Source of the DNA: an uncultured Candidatus Saccharibacteria bacterium
GTDB lineage: Bacteria > Patescibacteriota > Saccharimonadia > Saccharimonadales > Saccharimonadaceae
DNA length: 64,000 nt
Assembly: GCA_937906385.1 (NCBI GenBank)
Contig: CALCYQ010000004.1
Coordinates: forward strand, 62,001-126,000
Direction: 5' to 3'
Shown one piece after another: positions 32,449 through 40,327 of this stretch (the stretch's first letter is position 1; every line of letters begins with the position of its first letter). The notes under the pieces were generated by a model. It saw nothing but the letters and a program-made list of their open reading frames with translations, was not told the origin of the DNA and ran no database searches. The position numbers and the translations under genes were made by a program.

Positions 32449-32481
32449 GGCCGCCACCCACATGGGTGACGGCCATTTTTT
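32449..32481. terminator. Intrinsic terminator between convergent genes
   Basis: A long stem GGCCGCCACCC/GGGTGACGGCC with one mismatch, followed by TTTTTT on the plus strand. Also close to the end of the convergent dcd gene. Confidence 0.85.
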
Positions 32482-32493
32482 ACCTTGCAATCT

Positions 32494-33036
32494 TCAGAAG
32501 TCTTGTTTCGGCAAGCGCGAACCAGTCGTGCCTTCTTGGCCTTGGTAAGCGCCACGATATGGTAAACTAGCGGGGCGATCGAGGTATTCAAACTCGATTT
32601 GCGCCACCGAATCACCCGGACGCAAACGAATCGGATAATCGCACAGGTTCGTCAGCTCCAATGTGATATTGCCCTGCATGCCGGCATTAATCGTGCCAGC
32701 GGTCTGCACCACTAAACCAAGGCGTGCGCGCGAGCTACGCCCATCAATGCGCGCACAAATGTTTGCCGGCAAATCGATATATTCCGCCGTCGTGCCCAGC
32801 GCAAAGCTATGCGAAGGCAGCACAATCGAACCATCGTCATTCTCGGGAATATCTTCATATTCCTGCTGCTCCGAAAAGTCAATCACGCCACTACGCGGCG
32901 GACGCAGACGCTTAAACCCACGTCCGAGCTTCACGTCAATACTATTCGGCCCGACCTGATCGGCCAACTCCGCACCATTACGAATCAGCTTCCCTTGAAG
33001 AAGCAAAGCTTTAATCGTATCTCCAGAAAGTTTCAT
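32494..33036 (-). CDS. dcd: dCTP deaminase
   Basis: Dcd deaminates dCTP to dUTP (bifunctional members also hydrolyse it to dUMP). The start MKLSGDTIKALLL (180 aa) has a GGGGGTG site; the longer frame from 33072 runs through it. Motifs: QVGPNSIDVKLG, ICARIDGRSSRARLGLVV, and the substrate-site strand GNITLELTN carrying the catalytic Glu. The AHRIDPGW stretch of Escherichia coli Dcd is replaced by AGTINAGM, as in monofunctional/bifunctional variants of other phyla. C-terminal tail (GTTGSR) is intact and can close over the site. Confidence 0.9.
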   Translation of the reverse strand: MKLSGDTIKALLLQGKLIRNGAELADQVGPNSIDVKLGRGFKRLRPPRSGVIDFSEQQEYEDIPENDDGSIVLPSHSFALGTTAEYIDLPANICARIDGRSSRARLGLVVQTAGTINAGMQGNITLELTNLCDYPIRLRPGDSVAQIEFEYLDRPASLPYRGAYQGQEGTTGSRLPKQDF

Positions 33037-33160
33037 GCTAGCACCCCCTTCACAAAAAACGAGATACATCAAAAACGTTCATTACCTCCACTTTTGGTAA
33101 CTAGGTTCAATTAAAGCACAAAACTTCGCCGTCACCAACCATAAGCTGGCCCGCCGATGA

Positions 33161-33166
33161 TATACT
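33161..33166 (+). promoter_or_regulatory. Extended -10 box, leaderless type, of polA
   Basis: TG-A-TATACT ends 6 nt before the ATG at 33173; no Shine-Dalgarno. Confidence 0.7.
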
Positions 33167-33172
33167 AAATAT

Positions 33173-35596
33173 ATGGATGATCGCGAAAATCTCACAATTA
33201 TAGACGGTAAAAGCGTTTTCTATCGTGGCTACTACGCCATGGGGCATTTATCTCTACCCGACGACACACCGACCGGTGGCGTCTATGGTTTCGCGAGCAT
33301 GCTAATTGAAATAATCGAAAAACTCGAGCCAGAATACATCGCCGTGGCTTGGGATAAGTCTAAGACCAACATTCGCCGTCGTCGCGCGATTTATGCCGAT
33401 TACAAGGCAAACCGTAAACCCGCCCCAGCCGATTTTTATGCCCAAATTCCATATTTGATGGAGCTGCTCGAAGCTTTCCATATCCCACTCTACGAATTCG
33501 ACGATTATGAGGCCGATGACATTATTGGCACCCTCGCCCGCAAGGCGCAAGACGCCGGCAAACGCGTGGAAATTATCTCCGGCGATCTCGATATGCTCCA
33601 GATTGTCGATGAATATATTAAGATGTATCAGCTGAAGCGTGGCTTTTCCGACGTATCCGCTTTTGATATTACCGCCGTAGAAGAGAAGTATGGCCTGAAG
33701 AAAAATCAATTCCTTGACCTCAAGGCACTCAAGGGTGACAGCTCAGATAATATTCCAGGCGTACCAGGCGTAGGCGAGAAGACCGCCGTCAAGTTGCTTC
33801 AAGAGTACGGCACGCTCGAAAATCTCTACGACCACGTAGCCGAAGTTACTGGCGCCACCAATAATAAACTAGTCTCCGGCCGCGAGCTCGCCTTTATTAG
33901 TAAGCAACTTGCCACAATTCAGTTTGACGCGCCACTCGAATTTGACGCTGAGGCTACCAAGCTGGCCAATTTTGACCAAGCAAAGGCCATGGAAGTGCTC
34001 AAAAAATATCAATTTAACTCCTTGGTGCGCAAATTCGCCAAAATTTTCCCGCAAAACACACCTGTTGTAAAAAATACAACAGAGAAGACGACACCAAAAC
34101 CAAATGTTGTAGAAAATACAACACCAAAACCAGTCGATCTCGACCTCAAAATCAACATTCCAGAGAACTTATATTTAAGCCATAATGTCAAAGCCGATAT
34201 GCACGATAGCGACAAACTCGCCAAAGAGATTTTGGATGGCCGCCCATTCTGGGATCTTGGCCAAGTCGATTTCTTGCTCAATCCGCTCGCACGTAAAACT
34301 GCTCAGCTCAGTCTCGTCGACATGAACGACCCGAAGGACGACTACGTCACCCAAAAGTGCAAGCTCGCCACGTTACCAGAGCTTGATAATATCGCCGAAA
34401 ATTTCGACCTACCACTTATTCCAGTCCTTTATAAAATGGAGCGCGCCGGCGTCAAAATCGATCCAAAGCGCTTCGAGGTCCTACATAAAGAATTCGCCAG
34501 CGAGGTCGCCGCACTCGAACAAGATATTTATCAACTCGCCGGCCAGAGTTTCAATATTAATTCGCCGATTCAATTGTCCGAAGTTTTGTTTACTACGCTC
34601 GAGCTGCCAACTAAGGGCATCAAGAAAACTCAACGCGCTTACTCTACTGGCGCCAAAGAGCTCGACAAACTGCGCGATCTTCATCCGATTATCGCCAAGA
34701 TTGAACGCTATCGCGAAGTAAATAAGCTCCTCACAACCTACGTGACGCCATTTCCAAATCTCGCCGATCGCGATTTGCGCATCCATACCACCTACACGCA
34801 AGATGTTACCACTACTGGCCGTCTCTCGTCGATTAATCCAAACTTGCAAAACATTCCAGTCCGTAGCGATGACGGTAAACGCATTCGTAATTGCTTCGTC
34901 GCCGAAAAGGGCAAAGTTTTTGTTTCCGCTGACTACGCACAATTTGAGCTCCGCCTCGCTGCCGCGCTCGCCGGCGATCAAGCCTTAATCGACGATTTTA
35001 ACGCCGGCCTCGACATTCATACCAAAACCGCCGCCGACGCCTTTCATATTCCAATGGAGCAGGTTACTAAGAATCAACGTCGCGCCGCTAAGGTAATTAA
35101 TTTTGGCGTACTTTACGGCATGAGTCCGAAAGGCCTCGCCGATGCCGCCGATATGAGCTTCTATGAAGCCAAGAAATTCATTGAAAATTACTTCGATTTA
35201 CGTGCGCCAATTCGCAAATATCTCGACAAAACCCTCGAAGATGGCCGCACGAAAGGCTACGTACAAACGCTTTTTGGTCGCCGTCGTCCAACGCCAGATC
35301 TGCATGCGCCAAATTACGTCGTGCGCACTGCCGCCGAGCGGGCCGCCGCCAATATGCCAATCCAAGGCACCGAGGCTGACTTAATGAAAAAAGCTATGCT
35401 CGCCGTTGATCAAGCTCTGCCAGACGGCACCCAAATCATTTTACAAATTCACGACTCGCTAATTATCGAATGCGACGAAAAGCTCAAAGAACAAGTATCC
35501 GAAATCCTTAAGACGCAAATGGAAAGTGTCGCGCCAGAACTGCCAGTCAAGCTCGCCGTCGACGTCACGACCGGACACGATTGGGGAGTACTCTAG
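33173..35596 (+). CDS. polA: DNA polymerase I with reduced 3'-5' exonuclease region
   Basis: An 807-aa Pol I. Residues 1-290 form the 5'-3' exonuclease (YEADDIIGTLA, SGDLDMLQIVD, KGDSSDNIPGVPGVGEKTA). A repeat-bearing linker follows (about 295-325). The middle region (about 325-410) is short and shows no 3'-5' exonuclease DxE, so proofreading is likely lost. The polymerase core has motif A SADYAQFELR, motif B KVINFGVLYGMS (with Phe at the sugar-selection site) and motif C QIHDSLII, where the Glu usual after HD is replaced by Ser. Function: repair synthesis and Okazaki-fragment processing. Confidence 0.93.
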   Translation: MDDRENLTIIDGKSVFYRGYYAMGHLSLPDDTPTGGVYGFASMLIEIIEKLEPEYIAVAWDKSKTNIRRRRAIYADYKANRKPAPADFYAQIPYLMELLEAFHIPLYEFDDYEADDIIGTLARKAQDAGKRVEIISGDLDMLQIVDEYIKMYQLKRGFSDVSAFDITAVEEKYGLKKNQFLDLKALKGDSSDNIPGVPGVGEKTAVKLLQEYGTLENLYDHVAEVTGATNNKLVSGRELAFISKQLATIQFDAPLEFDAEATKLANFDQAKAMEVLKKYQFNSLVRKFAKIFPQNTPVVKNTTEKTTPKPNVVENTTPKPVDLDLKINIPENLYLSHNVKADMHDSDKLAKEILDGRPFWDLGQVDFLLNPLARKTAQLSLVDMNDPKDDYVTQKCKLATLPELDNIAENFDLPLIPVLYKMERAGVKIDPKRFEVLHKEFASEVAALEQDIYQLAGQSFNINSPIQLSEVLFTTLELPTKGIKKTQRAYSTGAKELDKLRDLHPIIAKIERYREVNKLLTTYVTPFPNLADRDLRIHTTYTQDVTTTGRLSSINPNLQNIPVRSDDGKRIRNCFVAEKGKVFVSADYAQFELRLAAALAGDQALIDDFNAGLDIHTKTAADAFHIPMEQVTKNQRRAAKVINFGVLYGMSPKGLADAADMSFYEAKKFIENYFDLRAPIRKYLDKTLEDGRTKGYVQTLFGRRRPTPDLHAPNYVVRTAAERAAANMPIQGTEADLMKKAMLAVDQALPDGTQIILQIHDSLIIECDEKLKEQVSEILKTQMESVAPELPVKLAVDVTTGHDWGVL
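34063..34123 (+). repeat. Two tandem palindromes in the polA linker
   Basis: Two copies of TGTTGTA-N5-TACAACA, at 34063-34081 and 34105-34123, start 42 bp apart. Each can form a 7-bp hairpin. They encode the linker repeats VVKNTTEKTTPKP and VVENTTPKP. Confidence 0.85.
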
Positions 35597-35601
35597 AACT
35601 A

Positions 35602-35630
35602 TTGACAAAAACATAAATCTATGATAAAAT
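35602..35630 (+). promoter_or_regulatory. Consensus sigma-70 promoter of the phosphoesterase gene
   Basis: TTGACA (35602-35607), 17-bp spacer, TAAAAT (35625-35630). With the 29944 site this is one of only two clear -35/-10 promoters seen; most other promoters rely on the -10 alone. Confidence 0.8.
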
Positions 35631-35658
35631 AATAAGATAATCCAAAGAGAGGAGCGTT

Positions 35659-36420
35659 TTGCACAATAAATTAATCAAAATTGGCATTATTTCCGACATT
35701 CATAGCAATATCGCGGCGCTTAAAAGCGTGTGGAAAGAATTTGAACGACGCGATGTCGATTATGTAATTTGTCTTGGCGACACAGTCGGGCTTGGTGCTC
35801 GGCCAGAAGAGTGCTTGCAATTTTTGCGCGCCCACGAAAAGCAGTTGCTAGCTTGCGTACGCGGTAATCACGAAAATTACCTCCTAGAAGCACTGCCAGT
35901 ACACAATCATGGTGACGCCAGCAAATCTGTCTTGCCGAAGGAAATTCTCGACCTCTTCCGCTGGAACCACAATCAGATCAGCGCCGAATCGACCGAATTT
36001 TTGCGCCGATTTAAAAAAGAGACTGTCATCGAAATCGCCGAGCACACCATTTTTGTTAGCCATTATCCAGTCGACGCGCTCGGCCAATATAAGACTTTTT
36101 ATTTTACGCCAACCATCGAAGAATGTCGCGAGATTTTCGCCGACAAACCGGGCGATATTTTCCTCTTTGGCCACACACATCTGCGCGATTATCATCGCGG
36201 TCGCGACGGCAAAATTTTCATCAACCCCGGCGCCGCTGGCTGTCCGATTGGCACCGACTCCGCCAGCGCAGGTATTTTGAGCGTTTGCCAAACCCAAGTC
36301 GACTACGAACAGCTCGACGTCGACTACGATATCGATACTACTATCGACGACATGCTCCAGCATATCGAAACCGTACCAGCTATAGATTACACCGTGGACC
36401 AGTTCTACCGTAAGCATTAG
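35659..36420 (+). CDS. Calcineurin-like metallophosphoesterase, YfcE/MJ0936 type
   Basis: A 253-aa protein starting with TTG after a GAGAGGAG site. Metal-site motifs in order: GIISDIHSN (near 8), CLGDTVGLG (near 40), RGNHENY (near 75), VSHYPV (near 136) and FGHTHLRDYHRG (near 173), then NPGAAGCPIG. These bind two metals and hydrolyse phosphomono- or diesters; substrate unknown. It ends 21 nt before the kinase-aldolase gene, which has its own -10 box. Confidence 0.85.
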   Translation: MHNKLIKIGIISDIHSNIAALKSVWKEFERRDVDYVICLGDTVGLGARPEECLQFLRAHEKQLLACVRGNHENYLLEALPVHNHGDASKSVLPKEILDLFRWNHNQISAESTEFLRRFKKETVIEIAEHTIFVSHYPVDALGQYKTFYFTPTIEECREIFADKPGDIFLFGHTHLRDYHRGRDGKIFINPGAAGCPIGTDSASAGILSVCQTQVDYEQLDVDYDIDTTIDDMLQHIETVPAIDYTVDQFYRKH

Positions 36421-36441
36421 CATTTATGTTAAAATAAGCTT

Positions 36442-38286
36442 ATGCAGAACGTATTGATTGTTGGTAATGTTACCAAAGACGTGTATTTGCGCATGGATAA
36501 TCGCAAGAACCACTTTGAGACAGACCAAAATAACACTAAATGGCTCGATCTCGCTTTCGATGGTTCGGCCTATAAATTTTATTCGCGCGTCTCTATTTAC
36601 GGTGGCGCTAGCGTAAGTCTCGAAGTGCTCAGTCGCTTCGGCGCCAAGGCGAGTATCTGTAATACCACCGCCACTTTTCTCGATGGACAATTCATCGCTA
36701 AGGACACCGATGTTAGCTATCGCTACATTTTGTGCCAAGATGAAACCGTTGCCTATCTTAGCCCGAGCGAGATTAATCATACGCATTTTCGCGTCCCAGA
36801 GTCTAACCCCGACTGGATTTACATCGACCGTTCTGCAAATGTCGGTGCCAGAGGAGCAGGGGAAATTCTCAGTTTCTTAAATCTCAGCCAAAATACTAAG
36901 CTCGCCCTCTTTATTGGCGAACATAGCAATCAATACGCCGGCCACATGCGCGATCTCATCAAGCGCGCCGATATTATTTTCACTGATGTCGATTTCGATC
37001 AAAAAGATGAGCGCCAAGTTGTCCGCATCGGCGAAGATACCATTCGCTACCACGACAAAGTTGTCACTTGGAATATGCAAACCAAGCAAGACATTATGAC
37101 ACGTCTCACCTCACATCTCACGATTGCCGCCTCGATTCTCGGCGCCATTATTTTAAAGAAAAACAGCACCGAAGCACTACTCTTAGCCCGCGCTAACGTC
37201 CAAGGTTCCAACCTTAGCAATAGTCTTAATCTTGATAAACTCGAAGCAAACATCGCGGACGATTATTATCTCGTTCAGCGCCATAATCCAAAAGGAGAAA
37301 AAGTGTACGAACTCGAACAAAACGCCAAAAAACTAGTTGCCGCCGGCAAGGGCATTCTCGCCGCCGACGAATCTGGTGGATCTATTCATAAGAAATTTGA
37401 AGGCATGGGCATCCCAGACGACGAAGCGCATCGCCGCGACTATCGTAATATTTTCTTTACTACGCCAGACCTCGAAAAATACGTCAACGGCGTCATCTTA
37501 TTCGATGAAACCGCCCGACAAAAAGCCGACGACGGCCGCGACTTCGTTACCTTCCTCAGAGATCGTGGTATAATGGCCGGCATTAAGGTCGACCAAGGCC
37601 TCGTCAACTTCGAAAATTCCGACGAAAAATACACTCAGGGCCTCGACGGTTTACCAGATCGCTTGCGCGAATATTACGAAATGGGCGCTCGCTTTGCAAA
37701 GTGGCGCGCTGCTTTCGAATTAACCGACCATAGCCCAAGTCAAATGGCCATCGAAAAAAACGCCGAAATCCTTGCTCAGTACGCACTCGATTGCCAGAAT
37801 GCGGGCATTGTACCGATTGTCGAGCCGGAACTTGTTTATGATGGCGATTATACTATCGAGCAAAACATCGAATTTACTGGGCGCATCCTAGACGCACTCT
37901 TCGATGCTATGCGCGAAAAGAACGTTAACCTTCCAGGTAGCGTGCTAAAGGTCAACATGGTGCTCGCCGGCAAACGCCAAGAAAAGCAATCCACACCAGC
38001 AGAAGTCGGCGAAGCGACTGCACAAGTTTTGCGCCAACATGTCCCGAGCGAACTCGCCGGCGTCGTCTTCCTCTCTGGCGGTCAAAGCGTCACACAAGCT
38101 ACCGAGAATCTCCAAGCCGTCACGAATGAAGGCCCATTCCCATGGCCAGTCACCTTTAGCTACGCCCGCGCATTGCAAGATCCAGCCCTTCAAGCCTGGC
38201 AGGGCAACAATGATAATGCCGACGCCGCCCGCGAAGCTTTCCGTCTCCGTCTCGTCGCTAACGCTGACGCATTAATTAAGAAATAG
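36442..38286 (+). CDS. PfkB-like domain fused to class I fructose-bisphosphate aldolase
   Basis: A 614-aa protein. Residues 1-285 resemble a PfkB/ribokinase-family sugar kinase (VGNVTKDVYLRMD, SIYGGASVSLEVLSRFGA, WIYIDRS) but the hallmark DTxGAGD anion hole and catalytic base are missing; the matching part reads DIMTRLTSHLTIAAS. Residues 288-614 are a class I aldolase (ILAADESGGSIHKK, GVILFDETAR, GIKVDQGL, FAKWRAAF, IVPIVEPELVYDGDY, SVLKVNMVLAGK with the Schiff-base Lys region, VFLSGGQ). Aldolase cleaves fructose-1,6-bisphosphate. An in-frame GTG at 37303 with an AAGGAG site may yield the aldolase alone. Extended -10 ends 6 nt before the first ATG. Confidence 0.88.
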   Translation: MQNVLIVGNVTKDVYLRMDNRKNHFETDQNNTKWLDLAFDGSAYKFYSRVSIYGGASVSLEVLSRFGAKASICNTTATFLDGQFIAKDTDVSYRYILCQDETVAYLSPSEINHTHFRVPESNPDWIYIDRSANVGARGAGEILSFLNLSQNTKLALFIGEHSNQYAGHMRDLIKRADIIFTDVDFDQKDERQVVRIGEDTIRYHDKVVTWNMQTKQDIMTRLTSHLTIAASILGAIILKKNSTEALLLARANVQGSNLSNSLNLDKLEANIADDYYLVQRHNPKGEKVYELEQNAKKLVAAGKGILAADESGGSIHKKFEGMGIPDDEAHRRDYRNIFFTTPDLEKYVNGVILFDETARQKADDGRDFVTFLRDRGIMAGIKVDQGLVNFENSDEKYTQGLDGLPDRLREYYEMGARFAKWRAAFELTDHSPSQMAIEKNAEILAQYALDCQNAGIVPIVEPELVYDGDYTIEQNIEFTGRILDALFDAMREKNVNLPGSVLKVNMVLAGKRQEKQSTPAEVGEATAQVLRQHVPSELAGVVFLSGGQSVTQATENLQAVTNEGPFPWPVTFSYARALQDPALQAWQGNNDNADAAREAFRLRLVANADALIKK

Positions 38287-38287
38287 C

Positions 38288-38647
38288 ATGCCACACGCTA
38301 TTCAAAGTAATAAGTATTATCTAACCAATAACCAAATCGTGCTCGCCGGCGTGATGGCTCTGACGCCTTTTGGCATACTTGGAATTCCAGACTTAATCGT
38401 GCGCCGCAAAAAGCAGGCCTTGTGGCATCTATTATTGCTAATTATCGGCACAGCAATGGGTCTCATCGTCGGCTATTCAGCCTTTTTCTTCGTCGCAGTA
38501 GGAGAACCAACAAAAGTAGATGATTTTTCCATAATCGGTGCGCACATAAGCGGTTTAATCATTCTCGGCTCATATATCTGGAGCGTCTGGGAAGGTGCCT
38601 GGATACTTGGCCACGTCGAAGATGTCCGTGCTCAAGCCAACCAGTAG
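38288..38647 (+). CDS. Small membrane protein, TM2-like
   Basis: A 119-aa protein with three hydrophobic segments. The start is one base past the aldolase stop, so it is translationally linked. LTPFGILGIPDLIVRRKKQALWHLL resembles the TM2 pattern (G-G-D-basic turn). Function unknown; its place behind the aldolase may be incidental. Confidence 0.6.
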   Translation: MPHAIQSNKYYLTNNQIVLAGVMALTPFGILGIPDLIVRRKKQALWHLLLLIIGTAMGLIVGYSAFFFVAVGEPTKVDDFSIIGAHISGLIILGSYIWSVWEGAWILGHVEDVRAQANQ

Positions 38648-38649
38648 GG

Positions 38650-38993
38650 GTAAATACGAATGAAGCAAGGCTCAAAACGTCACACCTACAAATACTAGCA
38701 ATTTCTCTCATCTCTATTACTATCATTGGGCTAACGACACACTGCGGTTTTCTATTCTTTTCTAATCGCCCAAGAATAGCTATATTCATGGAAGGTAAAG
38801 ATTTTAATCATAAATTACTCCCTAATTTATCCGAGGGCATACATGGCTGTTCGGCTGCCCAACTTTCTGCCATTAAACTCCGCCAATGTTAATGGTATGT
38901 TCTCCGAAACTCCAGATTACATCTTGAAGCCAAGCTGGTATTGCTGATGAGCAAGGAATTAAAATAGAACTAGATTCGGAACTCGGTTGGTAA
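38650..38993 (+). pseudogene. Decayed small membrane-anchored protein gene
   Basis: The stretch between the TM2-like gene and bL25 holds no intact gene. One frame (38650-38889) reads without ATG at its front through a membrane helix (LQILAISLISITIIGL) and a polar part (FMEGKDFNHKLLPNLSEG, then KLRQC stop). Other frames carry pieces such as MFSETPDYILKPSWYC and GIADEQGIKIELDSELGW. The pieces could come from one protein of about 115 aa broken by two frameshifts. The DNA is A/T-rich, with codon choices unlike the neighbours, which suggests a foreign, now-degraded gene. An extremely divergent intact gene or non-coding DNA remains possible. Confidence 0.4.
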
Positions 38994-39004
38994 CCATCAA
39001 AATA

Positions 39005-39038
39005 CCCTGTGGAAAAATTTTCCACAGGGCTTATTTTT
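39005..39038. terminator. Strong terminator between the decayed gene and bL25
   Basis: A 12-bp perfect stem CCCTGTGGAAAA/TTTTCCACAGGG with a one-base centre, followed by TTATTTTTTG on the plus strand; on the minus strand it lies just past the bL25 stop. Confidence 0.88.
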
Positions 39039-39050
39039 TGAATACTAGAA

Positions 39051-39734
39051 TTATTCAGCTTTTTCTTCAGCTGGAGCGGCTTCGGTAGCGGCGGCAGCTT
39101 CAGCTTCGGCGGCGCGCGCTTCTTCGGCGGCTTTATCAGCTTCAGCTTCGGCTTCGCGTTCGGCAGCTTCTTGAGCTGGGTCATAAACGTTCGCTACGGC
39201 GAGTTCTGGGTCGAGTTCCTTGTCAGCAAGCTCAACACCCTTCGGCAATGGCAAATCAGCAATCGTAATGTCGTCGTCGATAGTCTTGAGACCAGATGCG
39301 TCAACAATGATGGCCTCTGGAAGATCGGCCGGTTTCGCCTTGATATCGATTTCGTCAATAATCTGCGACAAGACCAAGTGCGCCTTGTTAGCATCAGATT
39401 GTTCGAAGTTGACGATTTCGATTGGCGTAGTAGCCTCGACGACTTCGTTAGCGTTAATTGCTTGGAATTCGACGTTTTCAATCGTGCGCTTTACTGGGTT
39501 CACATGGACGGTCTTTACGAGAGCCAACTGTTTTTTGCCAGCAATATCAAGATCGATTGGGGAGTGATAACCAGCGCTTAAAAGCACTTTTTCGGTTTCG
39601 TTATATGCGGATTGAGTCAAGATTGGATCGCCTTCACCAAAAACTACCGAAGGAATCAAGCCTTGCTCACGCAAACTTTTTACTTTTTTACCAGTCAACT
39701 CGCGTTTAGCGAGAGACAATTTATCTTCGCTCAT
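39051..39734 (-). CDS. rplY: Large-subunit ribosomal protein bL25, CTC form
   Basis: A 227-aa bL25/CTC protein that binds 5S rRNA. The N-terminal bL25 domain (residues 1-95) has the start typical of the family (RELTGKKVKSLREQGLIPSVVFGEG) and the C-terminal CTC domain (about 100-185) contains LPEAIIVDASGLKTIDDDITIADLPLPKGV. The last 40 residues are almost only Ala and Glu (a low-complexity tail), which is common in this gene. It is a single-gene unit between two terminator-like regions. Confidence 0.94.
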   Translation of the reverse strand: MSEDKLSLAKRELTGKKVKSLREQGLIPSVVFGEGDPILTQSAYNETEKVLLSAGYHSPIDLDIAGKKQLALVKTVHVNPVKRTIENVEFQAINANEVVEATTPIEIVNFEQSDANKAHLVLSQIIDEIDIKAKPADLPEAIIVDASGLKTIDDDITIADLPLPKGVELADKELDPELAVANVYDPAQEAAEREAEAEADKAAEEARAAEAEAAAATEAAPAEEKAE

Positions 39735-39811
39735 ATAATTCTATATTTCCTATATTTATACTTGATACATATTTTAAGATAAGCACAGAGGAAAATCAAG
39801 CGTAAGCGCAA

Positions 39812-40270
39812 TCATTCGCCTAGCGCGGTTTTTATGGCCGCTTTGGTGGCGGTTTCAATCGCGAAAGCGGCAGTCTTTTTGGCAGTTTCAAGAGCCGCCG
39901 AACCAATCTTTCCGGCTAATTGCTTCTGTGCCTCACGGCGCTCGGTCTTATCTTTAATCTCACGCTTCGTGAAGAAACCTAACAATTTATCACCGAATTT
40001 GCGCAGCCGCGCAAAGCGATGCTCAATTTTTTCGAGACCGGCCAAATCACTCTCGCGCGAGGATGGTTCGGCCGCTTCATTTTCGTCGTAAGCTTGGCGC
40101 AAAAGCTCCACTGAATCTTTTGGCGGATCATCGTCTTCTTGTAGTTCGCGTAATAGCTCTGTCGAATCGGACGGCGACGGCTTATCTTCCGACTCTGCTA
40201 AGGCGGATTGCCAAAGATTTACCGAGTCTTCCGGGACGTTTCCATTCGAACTATTTTCATGACTTACCAT
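39812..40270 (-). CDS. Acidic protein with C-terminal amphipathic helix, unknown function
   Basis: The start MVSHENSS (152 aa) is 10 nt from TAAAAT; a longer frame to 40351 crosses the divergent promoter. The N-terminal half is acidic with DSTELLRELQEDDD and DSVELLRQAYDEN, two similar short repeats. The C-terminal half is basic and helix-forming, ending in an Ala-rich helix (ALETAKKTAAFAIETATKAA) that could insert in a membrane. No family recognised. Confidence 0.6.
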   Translation of the reverse strand: MVSHENSSNGNVPEDSVNLWQSALAESEDKPSPSDSTELLRELQEDDDPPKDSVELLRQAYDENEAAEPSSRESDLAGLEKIEHRFARLRKFGDKLLGFFTKREIKDKTERREAQKQLAGKIGSAALETAKKTAAFAIETATKAAIKTALGE

Positions 40271-40315
40271 AACTATTTTTATTTTAGCATCTTTTATGCA
40301 AAAATTTAGATAAGA

Positions 40316-40321
40316 TATAAT
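40316..40321 (+). promoter_or_regulatory. -10 box, leaderless type
   Basis: TATAAT ends 6 nt before the ATG at 40328. Confidence 0.65.
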
Positions 40322-40327
40322 ACAGAT

